NCBI GenBank assembly: GCA_029565395.1
Contig: JAKQOG010000265.1
Location: 62,001-126,000, forward strand
DNA from: Candidatus Hydrogenedentota bacterium
GTDB lineage: Bacteria; Hydrogenedentota; Hydrogenedentia; Hydrogenedentales; CAILVY01
Direction: 5' to 3'
DNA length: 64,000 nucleotides
Below the pieces are notes generated by a model. It saw nothing but the letters and a program-made list of their open reading frames with translations. It did not search any database and was not told the origin of the DNA. Position numbers and translations under genes: made by a program. Of this stretch, positions 54,177 through 63,516 are shown one piece after another (position 1 is the stretch's first letter; every line of letters begins with the position of its first letter).

Positions 54177-55313
54177 TTATTTTGACAACCATCCGACAGG
54201 GATGCGCATGATGCGGGCGCGGTTGAGCCCGCCGATGGTTTTGTCGCCGGCGCAGTAGCCGAGCAGCACGTGGTTGTCTTTTGTAAATTCGACGGCGGTG
54301 TAGCAGTACCAGCCGTCCGGATTGGTTTCGATGTTCTTTACGTATTGCCAGGACTGGCCGTTGTCGTTTGATACCGCGACGGAGAGCGGGGTCCTTTTAT
54401 TCTTCAGGTCTTCAGGGATATTGGCATGGTTGTTCCATACAAGAAGGAGGCCGCCCGTTGACGGGATGCGTTTGAAGGAGGCCGGAGAGACGGGAGAAAA
54501 AATATCTGTTCGTTCAACAGGGGACCAGGTATTCCCGCCATCAGCCGAATAGGATCGCAACTGACAACCCACATCGGTGCGGCATAACATCATGATGCGC
54601 CCGTCGCTCAATTCGACAATGCCCGGCTCCTGCAATCCTGATTTCGATTCGGGCGGCGCATCGAGCACTGTTTCGCTCTGCCTCCAGCTTTTGCCATCGT
54701 CGTCCGATAGATAGCAGAGCGCCTGTGCGCGGCGTCCGAACTTCTCGCCGGGCAGGGAATGGCGCGCGGCGGGAATGACGAGGCGTCCGGTGGAAAGCTG
54801 GATCACGCGGTCATTATTGACGACGAAATATCCCACAGGTTCGATACAGAGCTGGGGCTCGCTCCAGGTTTTGGCTTCATCCGTTGAAATCCGCAGGTAG
54901 GGGCGGCAATCAGCGTCCGAATTCTTGCGGAGATAGAAGAAGGCGATCGGTCCGCTCTTGAGCCGCAACAGCGACACCGACATCGTGTTCTGCTGGCCTT
55001 CGTTGGGGAGAATAAGTTGATCTTCACGAGTCCAGGTGACGCCATTGTCGGAAGAAAAGCGTCCGGCAATGTGTGCCGTGCCTTCGTCGCCCGCGCTTCC
55101 CGTGAAATGCGTATAGGCGAAGAGAATCCGTCCGTCATTAAGCTGCACGAAGGCCCCTTCCGAATTCCGGGGATTGCCGTCGCCTGGATCGATATTGAGC
55201 ACCGTTTCCGGCACACTGACGTTGGTTGCCGGAGTGGCGGCTGCTTGAGCGTTCCCGTCTTGCTGGCTGATGAGCACTCCCAACACAAGCGAAAGATAAG
55301 TAACCATGCGCAT
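54177..55313 (-). CDS. Sialidase-like (GH33/BNR) exported protein
   Basis: A 378-residue protein with a signal peptide (about 1-22, ending GNAQ). Five Asp-box motifs mark a six-bladed sialidase propeller: SSDNGVTW, STDEAKTW (imperfect), SDDDGKSW, SADGGNTW and SNDNGQSW. Arg-rich stretches such as LRISTDE could supply the carboxylate-binding triad, but this is not confirmed. The start is Met at 55313 because GGAGG lies 8 bases upstream; an earlier frame start at 55340 adds residues in front. It shares the minus strand with the propeller gene upstream. Confidence 0.75.
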   Translation of the reverse strand: MRMVTYLSLVLGVLISQQDGNAQAAATPATNVSVPETVLNIDPGDGNPRNSEGAFVQLNDGRILFAYTHFTGSAGDEGTAHIAGRFSSDNGVTWTREDQLILPNEGQQNTMSVSLLRLKSGPIAFFYLRKNSDADCRPYLRISTDEAKTWSEPQLCIEPVGYFVVNNDRVIQLSTGRLVIPAARHSLPGEKFGRRAQALCYLSDDDGKSWRQSETVLDAPPESKSGLQEPGIVELSDGRIMMLCRTDVGCQLRSYSADGGNTWSPVERTDIFSPVSPASFKRIPSTGGLLLVWNNHANIPEDLKNKRTPLSVAVSNDNGQSWQYVKNIETNPDGWYCYTAVEFTKDNHVLLGYCAGDKTIGGLNRARIMRIPVGWLSK

Positions 55314-55349
55314 ACGATTAAACCTCCATAATGATGTCATTTTACACGC

Positions 55350-56915
55350 TTATACCCACTCCAATGCGAACAAATCCGCGGCGCGCATCCGAATATGCAG
55401 ACGCGCGGTGTCTCCCGGTTGTGCGCGCAGGTTGGGATTGCCTCGCCATGTGACCGTTCGCGCGGCCTCATCCCCCGTGATGATATCGCAGAGATCGATG
55501 GCATGGGCATCAAAGCCCACCAGTCCTATCTGCAGCGATCCGCCAGTGTTCACCCGTGCATTCACGCGCAATTCCGTGCCCGTTACCGGTATGCCGAAGG
55601 TAAAGAACTCTCCTTCTTCATCGGCTCTAAGTGCACAGATACGGTCCTTGGGCCATGTGGCCCACCCGGCGTTGCCTTTGATTACGCCGGGCCAGCGCGG
55701 ATATTTGTGCGGATGACTGGCGCCGTTGTACGGAATGGCGACCTTGTCATCTCCCAGCGGCACCAGATTCTTCCCGGCGGTCACAAATTCGCCGTCCCAT
55801 GCATTCACTCCCCCAGGCTCCAAAATAGGGCCACCCGGCACAGCATCCCAAAGAATCCCATCGAGGCTGCTGTACATTCTGATTTCAGATGATTGCGTGA
55901 AACGCCGGTAGAACATCGGAAACAGAAGATGATAGCCGGGAAGACCGGGATACTCGGTGCGTGCGTTCAGATACACATCGTAAGAATAGGGATCTTCCAG
56001 CGGCGCACTCAGCATCGGGACAACCGGCGACCAGTTTCGGAAATCATCGGATTCCGCGCGGCCGATCAGGCGGCGATCCAGCCAGCAGAGCCGCGTGTAT
56101 AGAATGTACTTGCCCAGCCAAGGGTCATAATAGACGGTATTGTCGGTGTCCCCTTGGTGGATTAGCAATGGTTCCGGCAGAAGATTCCAGTTCACTCCGT
56201 CCGGCGACGTCATTCCGTACAGGCAATTCATATGCTCGCCGTTGAGGCGGTTGTCCCGGTATCGAGGATGGAATTTCTGGTACTTCACCCACAATTCCTG
56301 CACGCCCTCGCGCACGCTGGCATGAAACACGCATTTGTACCGCTCCTCCGCGCTGCCGTTCGGATCAATGAAGAAACCGGCGCCGTCGATACCGGTGATT
56401 CCCTTTACGGAGACCGTAGACACGTCACGCTCGGTCCAGGCGTAGCCATCATTGGATTCGGCGGTCCGAACGGTGATGGATTCCGCCAATGCGGAGGAAT
56501 ACGATCCCAAATCCGCTCCGGCATAATTGGTCTTGAGAGACCAGCCCCGGTATACGCCCGCATCGAGGATCACCTGTCCAGGCCGATTTTCTACCGGCCC
56601 CTCTTTCGCGGGCTTCTGCGCGACCAGCCGCACGCCCCGCACCACTCTCGATGCGTCGGCCCATACCGGTACAGGCGGTTCCGGCGGTCCCGCAACGGGA
56701 ATGACGGTTCCATCGGCCGTCCGCCACTGCAAATCGCCCGGATCGATGTGGCGCAGATCAACGAACAATAATTTCTTCTGCGGGCCAGGAATGAAACCGC
56801 CCCGGGGATCCGCGTCGAGGGAAGAAAAATCTCCTTCATCCATGCCGTCTTGCGCTATCGCACCCAATGCCACCATCGATCCCATGCCAGCCAGAAACTC
56901 ACGACGCCTCATCAT
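55350..56915 (-). CDS. Exported GH32/GH43-like beta-propeller protein
   Basis: A 521-residue protein with a Tat-like N-terminus (MMRRREFLAGMGSMVALGAI). The rest has propeller-type blades: SNDGYAWTERD, TSPDGVNWNLLP, AESDDFRNWSP and SSLDGILWDAVP, with acidic residues typical of GH32/GH43 families. Exact family and substrate are not assigned. GAGGAGGGCGT precedes the ATG. It ends 37 bases before the sialidase-like gene and is probably co-transcribed with it. Confidence 0.7.
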   Translation of the reverse strand: MMRRREFLAGMGSMVALGAIAQDGMDEGDFSSLDADPRGGFIPGPQKKLLFVDLRHIDPGDLQWRTADGTVIPVAGPPEPPVPVWADASRVVRGVRLVAQKPAKEGPVENRPGQVILDAGVYRGWSLKTNYAGADLGSYSSALAESITVRTAESNDGYAWTERDVSTVSVKGITGIDGAGFFIDPNGSAEERYKCVFHASVREGVQELWVKYQKFHPRYRDNRLNGEHMNCLYGMTSPDGVNWNLLPEPLLIHQGDTDNTVYYDPWLGKYILYTRLCWLDRRLIGRAESDDFRNWSPVVPMLSAPLEDPYSYDVYLNARTEYPGLPGYHLLFPMFYRRFTQSSEIRMYSSLDGILWDAVPGGPILEPGGVNAWDGEFVTAGKNLVPLGDDKVAIPYNGASHPHKYPRWPGVIKGNAGWATWPKDRICALRADEEGEFFTFGIPVTGTELRVNARVNTGGSLQIGLVGFDAHAIDLCDIITGDEAARTVTWRGNPNLRAQPGDTARLHIRMRAADLFALEWV

Positions 56916-57123
56916 ACGCCCTCCTCGGAGTGATAGTGCTCCTCTTGCTGTTCATTCAGCCCAAAACGCCACGCCCATTTTATCCCAGATTTGAGGCTTG
57001 GTGGAAATGTTGGTAACCATCATTCCCGAGAAAGGAGTCTTCCGAAAATTAGTATCGCAGTTATTTCTCCCGCTGGGTAGCGCGGCAAACGCGTAAGAAT
57101 GTGGACCAGTGCATCGCTTCGTG

Positions 57124-58983
57124 TTACCGCTCGTACGCCCCGATGTCGTAACCACTGCCTTGTGGCCGCGCTGTTCCCTCTATATCGTCCGCGGGCGCTC
57201 CGGCGGCGGAGCCGTTGTCAATCGCCGGCGAACCGGACTGGACATGGAAATCGCTTGCAGCGGCGTTCAGAAACTCCGGACTTCCTTCCTGATAATTCGT
57301 CCCGCGTATCTCATTCTCGAATTCACGGAAGCCGTCAATCAGGTTGTGGTCTGTCGTCACCTCGGCGAGCGCCACGGACACCACAAGTTGGAAAGCGTTG
57401 TTGTCGCTGAAAATATTGTTGCGGAATACGATGCCTTGCGCATCGGGGTTGTCCATGGCAACGCCCCCGCCCCAACTGGTCCAGCCATTGTAGTAGAAGG
57501 TGTTATTGATGACCTGCACGTCGTGGATGGGCCGGCTGTCCGACGGATCGCCGTAATAGCCGAACGTCAGTCCGTTATAGGCGCAGTTATAAGCAATGTT
57601 GTTGAACATGCGTATATTTTCGAGCAGCCCGCCGTTCTCGGAGGCCATCGCGAACCCGCTGCCGTTGGATGCCGCGATGTCGTAGACCACGTTGTTGTAG
57701 ATATCAATACCGAACGTATAGTGTGCCCAGGCATCAAGATAGATGCCCGGATTGTCGATGATGTCATGAACCAGGTTGTTATGAACCGTTCCATTCGAAG
57801 CGCCGTCCTTGATGCAGATTCCCTCCCCGCCGATGGTCTCCGCGCTGCCGGTATGAACGTGATTGCCCGCAATTTCAAAATGGCTCGTGCCCGACATCGT
57901 GATATTTTCCTGCATGCCCCAATTATTGCAGGCGAGTTCTACTTCGTTTCCGCCAACAACGACATTGCTGCATGCCCAAATTCCGATGCCCGAAGAGGCC
58001 GTGTCGTAGGTGTGGTTGTTCTCGATCTTCAGATTGCTGGCGTATTCCGCGCGAAGGCCCGCGCTCAAGTTCGTTGTTCCCACGTTTTGGATGCGCAGAC
58101 CCTGGATGGAAATGAAGCTGAGGCCGGTCAGATCAATCAGGCCTGTATCCTCCGGCACGTCCACTCCCGTGCCGTCCAGCGTCGCGGTTTCACCCGTATA
58201 CGAGCTGAACGTGATGTAATGGCCCGCCGTGCCCGAATTTGCCGGGATCAGGCGCTCGTAGTACGTGCCCTCGCGGAGGTAAATCGTGTTCCCGGCGCTG
58301 GCCATCTCCGCCGCGTGAGTAACCGTTTTCCACGGATTCGAGAACGTCCCCGCCCAATCGTCATTGCCCGACGGCGCAACATAATACACATTGCTTATAG
58401 GTTCGCCCTCGCCTTCACCCTCGCCTTCAATTACGCCTTCTGTTTCACCCTCCTCAACCCCTTCGCCTTCGATCTGACCCTCTTCGGATCCTTCAGTTAC
58501 GCCTTCGGCCTGACCTTCGGTTTCTCCCTCAGCAATTCCTTCAAGTACACCTTCCTCCTGACCTTCTTCACTACCCTCCCCTTCGATCATGCCTTCCTCC
58601 TGGCCTTCTTCGACCCCTTCTCCTTCGATTAGACCTTCTTCCTGACCTTCTTCACCACCCTCCCCCTCGCCTTCACCGCCAACGACATAGGTAGCGGTTA
58701 TAACCTGTGTTTCATCCGCCACAATCTGAACGTCCTGCGGCTCGGGCGCAGTCCAACCGGCAATATCCTTGAACGTAACCGTGTGCACTCCTTCAGACAG
58801 ATCGGAAACGGTGGCGCCGCTGGCGTGCCACTCGCTTTCGTCCACGGCCCATTGCGCACCCGCGGACATGGCCTCCGGCGGCAGTAAGTTCACCTGCAAC
58901 GAACCCACCTTTTTGCAACCCTCAGAGCACAAAAAGGAAAGCGCAAGCATTCCCACAAGGCAAACAATTTTCCACTTCGGCAT
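57124..58983 (-). CDS. Beta-helix lipoprotein with Glu-Gly repeat linker
   Basis: A 619-residue exported protein. A lipoprotein-like signal (Cys about 19 or 23) is followed by a PEGA-like domain (about 27-100; SLQVNLLPPEAMSAGAQWAV), a Glu-Gly-rich linker (about 102-194), and a right-handed beta-helix (about 198-619) of the DUF1565/pectate-lyase type starting NVYYVAPSGNDDWAGT. It would project a sugar-binding or sugar-lyase domain from the cell surface. GGGAGGATAG precedes the ATG. Glu-Gly linkers of this sort are common in Hydrogenedentota and Lentisphaerae proteins. Confidence 0.8.
   Translation of the reverse strand: MPKWKIVCLVGMLALSFLCSEGCKKVGSLQVNLLPPEAMSAGAQWAVDESEWHASGATVSDLSEGVHTVTFKDIAGWTAPEPQDVQIVADETQVITATYVVGGEGEGEGGEEGQEEGLIEGEGVEEGQEEGMIEGEGSEEGQEEGVLEGIAEGETEGQAEGVTEGSEEGQIEGEGVEEGETEGVIEGEGEGEGEPISNVYYVAPSGNDDWAGTFSNPWKTVTHAAEMASAGNTIYLREGTYYERLIPANSGTAGHYITFSSYTGETATLDGTGVDVPEDTGLIDLTGLSFISIQGLRIQNVGTTNLSAGLRAEYASNLKIENNHTYDTASSGIGIWACSNVVVGGNEVELACNNWGMQENITMSGTSHFEIAGNHVHTGSAETIGGEGICIKDGASNGTVHNNLVHDIIDNPGIYLDAWAHYTFGIDIYNNVVYDIAASNGSGFAMASENGGLLENIRMFNNIAYNCAYNGLTFGYYGDPSDSRPIHDVQVINNTFYYNGWTSWGGGVAMDNPDAQGIVFRNNIFSDNNAFQLVVSVALAEVTTDHNLIDGFREFENEIRGTNYQEGSPEFLNAAASDFHVQSGSPAIDNGSAAGAPADDIEGTARPQGSGYDIGAYER
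58402..58680 (-). repeat. Glu-Gly linker repeat in the beta-helix gene
   Basis: About 93 codons of irregular repeats built on EEGQEEG, EGEG and EGVIEGEG units. The DNA is correspondingly repetitive (CCTTC/CTTCG units on the plus strand) and may vary in copy number by slippage. Confidence 0.85.
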
Positions 58984-59374
58984 GGCCCTATCCTCCCATA
59001 GAAGTTACCAGACTGGATGGCTCCCTCAGTATAGATACAGGTCGAAAAATTATCAAGACCCTGAGAAATTGTTCCCACAGCGGAGTATGGGTCTCTCTAA
59101 TATCCAGACTGTATCAACAGATGGCGTAGGCGGCACGTGCGAACATGATTAACCATCTTTATGGAACCATTTTTCGGCATGTTGTGAACTGTTCACTGCC
59201 ACTGCGATTGAAAGATAAGGACGAATTTTTGTGGACTATAGCGCACCGCCTGCGTGTAATCTTGTGCGATTCGAATCCGGGGAGTATTGGAATTTGTGAA
59301 ATTTGGGTGTATCGTGAACAGACAGGCGCATGACACCCGACGTTGACAGTAATGTCCAGATGAAATGGAGATGC
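58984..59374. other. Divergent intergenic region
   Basis: This 391-base spacer separates the leftward beta-helix gene from the rightward isomerase gene. It contains the palindrome GTGAAC-T-GTTCAC at 59184-59196, which could be a regulator site for either gene. No gene is seen. Confidence 0.5.
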
Positions 59375-60280
59375 ATGAAAATTTCACGAAGGCTATTTCT
59401 GATGGCAACATTGGCCGGGACACCGGGTATCGCTATGGCGCCTATCCTGGCCAAACCGGAGAAGAAAGGGCTGGGCGCCTTGAATCTGGCGTTTATGTGC
59501 TGGCGCATAGGGGATATTCTCGATTTTGATGCGCAGGTGCAGTGGGTAAAACAAGCCGGTTTCGAATCTATCGCCTTCCACGCGTCCGCAGGGGATCCCG
59601 GAAAATGGCGGGGCATTGATCCTGCCCATGCCGACGCGCAGGAACGCCGCCGACTATGCGATCTGCTCGCGACTTTCCGCCGACGCGAGATCCATGCACC
59701 CTTCTCCGCTGAGCTTGCACCGGAAACGCCGCCTGTCGTTCTCGAACAACTGGAAGCAACATTCGCATTTGCCGGTGATGTTGGTGCGAACGCGGTCACG
59801 GTCCATGCCAAACCGCCCCCACTCGACGCCCCGGACACGACATCGTGGCACAAAACCCTGGACCGCTTGGATAGAGCCGCCGCCACGGCGGGGATCCGTA
59901 TGGGAATTGAGTTTATGAAGGGGTTTGAATGGTTACGCGCACCACGACATGAACATATCGGCGCAACGCTTGACGTCGGCCACATGTACTTGAACAATGG
60001 CGCGGGGTATCAACCCTATGGGGGCATCCGCGAGCAGATCCGGGTTCTGGGCGACGTACTGTTCCATATCCACATCCATGACTACGACGGTGAGTACGAC
60101 CATCGTGAAATCGGGAAGGGACGTGTCGACATTGATGCCGTACTACTTGGCCTCGCGGACATTGGCTATCGCGGCGTGCTCTGCCTGGAACTGAACCCGG
60201 ACCGTGTCACGCCGGAAGGAATTGTGCGGAGCGCCGCGTTTCTCCGGAATCGTGCGCGGGAATTAGATCTCTTGGATTAG
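59375..60280 (+). CDS. Sugar phosphate isomerase/epimerase-like TIM-barrel protein
   Basis: A 301-residue xylose-isomerase-like TIM barrel with a Tat-like or Sec signal (MKISRRLFLMATLAGTPGIA). Metal-binding acidic and His residues are in MGIEFMKGFE, ATLDVGHMYLN, FHIHIHDYDGEYD and GVLCLELNPD. It may epimerise or dehydrate a sugar in the periplasm. The ATG at 59375 is chosen over 59330 and 59363 because it gives a clean signal sequence with GGAG upstream. Confidence 0.8.
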   Translation: MKISRRLFLMATLAGTPGIAMAPILAKPEKKGLGALNLAFMCWRIGDILDFDAQVQWVKQAGFESIAFHASAGDPGKWRGIDPAHADAQERRRLCDLLATFRRREIHAPFSAELAPETPPVVLEQLEATFAFAGDVGANAVTVHAKPPPLDAPDTTSWHKTLDRLDRAAATAGIRMGIEFMKGFEWLRAPRHEHIGATLDVGHMYLNNGAGYQPYGGIREQIRVLGDVLFHIHIHDYDGEYDHREIGKGRVDIDAVLLGLADIGYRGVLCLELNPDRVTPEGIVRSAAFLRNRARELDLLD

Positions 60281-60340
60281 TAGATGGGCGTGTCTGCCTG
60301 AGTAAGGACGAATTGCCAGCAACGATGGGGGACTTTCTCC

Positions 60341-60556
60341 TCATGCCGGCAGCACGAGGTCGACATATTGAAGCGTGATTTCCGGACCTCCGTCGAGCGT
60401 GACCGCAATGATGTTTCGACCGTGCATGACGAGTGCTGCGGGACAGGTGAAGCAGGCATATTGTTCAGGAGCACCGAGGCCGCCGTCGTAGGGATGGGCG
60501 AGTGGCTTCGCCGCGAATTCACGCCGGATTAAGCTTGTCCCATGGTGACGACCCAT
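60341..60556 (-). pseudogene. C-terminal remnant of an unknown glycan-related protein
   Basis: A 71-codon frame beginning MGRHHGTSLIRREF and ending IIAVTLDGGPEITLQYVDLV. The last part resembles the C-terminal beta-sandwich strands of larger enzymes, so it is probably the tail of a lost gene. Its ATG overlaps the upstream stop (TAATG), which could let it be translated by coupling. Confidence 0.45.
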
Positions 60557-61239
60557 TATGAACTCTTCCTGGCGGCGTTTAACATTTTCATGAACTGTTT
60601 CATAAACGGGGTGTTGTCATGCCAGGTGCGGGCGGTGACAAGATTTCCGTCAACGACGACAGGCTGATCGACATAGGCCGCGCCGCCTTGCTCGCAATCG
60701 AGCGCACACTTGGCCACGGTGGTTACAGTGCGGCCTTCGATAACGCGCGCCGCACTGACGATCTCGATGCCATGGCACACCACGGCGACAGGTTTCTTTG
60801 CTTCGAAGAAGTGGCGCGTGATGCGCATCAGGTCCTGATCGTACCGCAGATATTCAGGGGCACGGCCTCCCGACACGAACATACCGATATATTCCGCAGG
60901 ATTTACGTCGCGAAACGCCACCGTGGCCTGGATGTGATATCCTGACCGTTCTTCGGTGATATCCCATGGAACAGTTGAGTTCGGCGGGACTTCGTGAAGG
61001 CACATGTGATACAAGCGCGCTTCCGGACCCGCCACAACCACCTCGAAATCATCCTCGGCAATTCGAAAGAAAGGATACAGCGTGTCCATCGCTTCGCTGG
61101 CATCGCCAACAGGCATCAGTACTTTTGGCATTTGGATTACTCCTTCTTTTGCGGCGCCGGAAGACGCCGCGTAAACGATAGCAGGCGCCGCCGCTATCAG
61201 TTTGCACATTTGCCGTCTTGTAAGAACGTCACCGTTCAT
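60556..61239 (-). CDS. Exported DJ-1/PfpI-family protein
   Basis: A 227-residue protein. A twin-arginine-like signal (LTRRQMCKLIAAAPAIVYAA) precedes a DJ-1/PfpI fold with the nucleophile Cys in VAVVCHGIEIVSAARVIEGR and a Gly-rich FVSGGRAPEYLRYD segment. Export is unusual for this family. Met at 61239 is chosen over 61263 because the next residues form the signal and AAGG lies upstream. It could be a glyoxalase- or chaperone-like protein; not determined. Confidence 0.76.
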   Translation of the reverse strand: MNGDVLTRRQMCKLIAAAPAIVYAASSGAAKEGVIQMPKVLMPVGDASEAMDTLYPFFRIAEDDFEVVVAGPEARLYHMCLHEVPPNSTVPWDITEERSGYHIQATVAFRDVNPAEYIGMFVSGGRAPEYLRYDQDLMRITRHFFEAKKPVAVVCHGIEIVSAARVIEGRTVTTVAKCALDCEQGGAAYVDQPVVVDGNLVTARTWHDNTPFMKQFMKMLNAARKSS

Positions 61240-61426
61240 GTTTCTTGACCTTGCCGGTTCCAAGCAGTCCGCACATTATGTGTCCGGGCCTCTGTTCATT
61301 CATATAACAAAGGATAGGCATTCTTTTTGTCAAGCACGAATCTCAGAAACTACAACGATATTGAGTTTAATGAGTGCATGTATGCTTACTCTGATGATGT
61401 ATTCAATATTTTGGGAAAGACCGGGC

Positions 61427-62599
61427 CTAACAGATATGAACGTCATCAATTGCATCGAAGGCGCGGTCAAAATCTTTCCAGACGGGATCATAACCGGCTT
61501 TCCGGATGGCGGCCACCACTTCCGCGGGGGGGCGATCATCTTCAATCTCGAATTGTTCCAATACCTCACAGCCTTCGCGGCTATGACCGGTATAACCTTC
61601 CCGATGCGTGGCATACCCCCCCGGACGGGTGGAGGAACCCGCACTCATCGAGGTAACCCCCAGCGAAATCAAGCGATCCCGCAACGCCGCCGGCTCCCGC
61701 GTGCTGAGATTAAATCCGGCTTCCGGGAGAAAGAGCCGCATGGCCAGCATCATCTGAACCAATTCCGCATCGGATACGGGATGTTCAAGCGCAAACCGGG
61801 CGGGCGTATGACGCAGCCGGGGAAACGACAACGCCACCGCGCTTTGCCAGCATTCTTTTTGCAAATGCCGGGCATGCAATCCGAGCCAGACCGCGTCGAT
61901 GCGCCAATCGAACAACCCCAGAAGCACGCCAATGCTCATGCGGCGCGTTCCCGCGAGGCCGGCGTGTTCCATGGCGTCCAGGCGGAACACATAATCCATT
62001 TTTTGACCGCTGAGATGTAATTTCGGGTAGGTCTCGCGGTCATAGGTTTCCATGTAAAGCGTGACGCCTTCCAGGCCGCGCGCACACAACATGCGATAGC
62101 CGTCTTCGTCCAATGCATAGATTTCCACGGATACTGATGGAAAAAACGCGCGCGCGATGGATACGGCTTCGGCGATATAGTCCACTGGCACCGCGCGGGG
62201 CGCCTCACCAGTAAGCAGGAGAATATTTTGGTATCCCATGGCGGCGAGTGCCTGACACTCCTGCCGGATTTGATCCGGCGTGAGCGTGGTGCGTTTCTCA
62301 TGGCTGCCGGAATGCGCGGCAAACCCGCAATACACGCAATCCGCCGCGCATAAATTGGAAATGTAAATCGGCGCGTATAGATTGATGGTTCGTCCAAAAT
62401 GCCACCGCGTGAGCCGTTGCGCCTCCCGCGCCATGGACTCCAGATACGGGATCGCCGCCGGAGACAACAAGGCCGCCAGATCGTGGACCGAGCGCTCCTC
62501 ACGGGTCAGCGCCGCTTCCACATCGCCGGGAGTTATCTTCTCATACAATGCCTGAACCCGTTCCCGGGGCCATGCATCCATTGTTGGTAAAAAACTCAT
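61427..62599 (-). CDS. thiH: 2-iminoacetate synthase ThiH
   Basis: A 390-residue radical SAM enzyme that turns tyrosine into dehydroglycine for the thiazole half of thiamine. The cluster motif is C84-AAD-C88-VY-C91 with a following GF. INLYAPIYISNLCAADC and LLLTGEAP are typical, as are the C-terminal SMSAGSSTRPGGYA and GCEVLEQFEIEDDR stretches. It lies 122 bases downstream of thiG on the same strand. No thiS or thiF is visible here. Confidence 0.93.
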   Translation of the reverse strand: MSFLPTMDAWPRERVQALYEKITPGDVEAALTREERSVHDLAALLSPAAIPYLESMAREAQRLTRWHFGRTINLYAPIYISNLCAADCVYCGFAAHSGSHEKRTTLTPDQIRQECQALAAMGYQNILLLTGEAPRAVPVDYIAEAVSIARAFFPSVSVEIYALDEDGYRMLCARGLEGVTLYMETYDRETYPKLHLSGQKMDYVFRLDAMEHAGLAGTRRMSIGVLLGLFDWRIDAVWLGLHARHLQKECWQSAVALSFPRLRHTPARFALEHPVSDAELVQMMLAMRLFLPEAGFNLSTREPAALRDRLISLGVTSMSAGSSTRPGGYATHREGYTGHSREGCEVLEQFEIEDDRPPAEVVAAIRKAGYDPVWKDFDRAFDAIDDVHIC

Positions 62600-62660
62600 G
62601 CGCGTACGTTCTACTATCCGTCAATTTCAACCATCTTTTCTGAGAATTTCATCCTGCCAT

Positions 62661-62716
62661 TTGCCCCATAGGTTCCATTAGTCCAATAGGTCCTAATTGA
62701 CTCCAATAGTCTCTGA
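62661..62716. repeat. Degenerate simple repeat between thiG and thiH
   Basis: Units such as CCATAGGTTCC, CCAATAGGTCC and CCAATAGTC recur loosely across 56 bases. The tract is akin to the one at 26349-26420. Confidence 0.6.
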
Positions 62717-62721
62717 TGCCC

Positions 62722-63501
62722 TTATTGCTGGAAAAGAAATCCGGTCAAGGGCGAAGAGGCTTCCGCCGTGTCGCGTTGCGGGCCCGGACCCGCGCGCCAC
62801 GCCATGCGTCCGGCATCCACCGCCATGGCAAATGCGCGCGCCATTGTCTGATGATCCGTGGCATCTGAAAGCGCGGTATTCACAAGAACCGCGTCTGCGC
62901 CCATTTCCATGGCTTCCGCCGCATGCGACGGCGCCCCCAAACCCGCATCCACGACCACCGGCACCCGCGCCTGCTCGATAATGATCCGGATCATGTCTTT
63001 CGTCCGAATCCCCCGATTGCTGCCAATAGGCGCGCCGAGCGGCATGACGGTCGCCGTGCCGAGTTCTTCAAGCCGTTTGGCGAGAATGGGGTCCGCCTGA
63101 ATGTACGGAAGCACCGTAAATCCGTCTTTAATCAGGATCTCCGCCGCTTTCAGCGTTTCCACGGGATCGGGCAGTAGATAGCGGGGTTCCGGAGTCAACT
63201 CAAGCTTGATCCAGGGAGCAAGACCGGCGGCCCGGGCCAGTCTGGCCAGACGAATAGCCTCATCGGCATTGCGCGCACCGCTCGTATTCGGCAGGAGAAG
63301 CACTTTTTCCGGATCAATCGCGGAAAGAATTCCTTCGTCATCCGGATGCGACAAATCCACCCGGCGCAAGGCCACGGTCACGATGGCCGTGCCCGACGCT
63401 GCTATCGTGGCCCGCAACGCCGCGGCGGACGGGAATTTTCCCGTCCCGATCAACAGGCGCGATTGGAACGTTCGGCCCGCAATGATTAGGGGATCGTCCA
63501 T
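62722..63501 (-). CDS. thiG: Thiazole synthase ThiG
   Basis: A 259-residue TIM-barrel enzyme forming the thiamine thiazole. [39 protein letters not shown], the Schiff-base Lys in [36 protein letters not shown] and [20 protein letters not shown] are diagnostic. It precedes thiH on the minus strand. The stretch upstream (63517-63565) is structured and may regulate it. Confidence 0.95.
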   Translation of the reverse strand: MDDPLIIAGRTFQSRLLIGTGKFPSAAALRATIAASGTAIVTVALRRVDLSHPDDEGILSAIDPEKVLLLPNTSGARNADEAIRLARLARAAGLAPWIKLELTPEPRYLLPDPVETLKAAEILIKDGFTVLPYIQADPILAKRLEELGTATVMPLGAPIGSNRGIRTKDMIRIIIEQARVPVVVDAGLGAPSHAAEAMEMGADAVLVNTALSDATDHQTMARAFAMAVDAGRMAWRAGPGPQRDTAEASSPLTGFLFQQ

Positions 63502-63516
63502 GAAGACTCCGGAAGA

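Noticed and set aside
57109-58632. 507-codon plus-strand open frame
   Set aside because: It is antisense to the beta-helix lipoprotein gene and arises partly from the Glu-Gly repeat DNA.
61202-62020. 272-codon plus-strand open frame
   Set aside because: It is antisense to thiH and lacks a family match or ribosome binding site.
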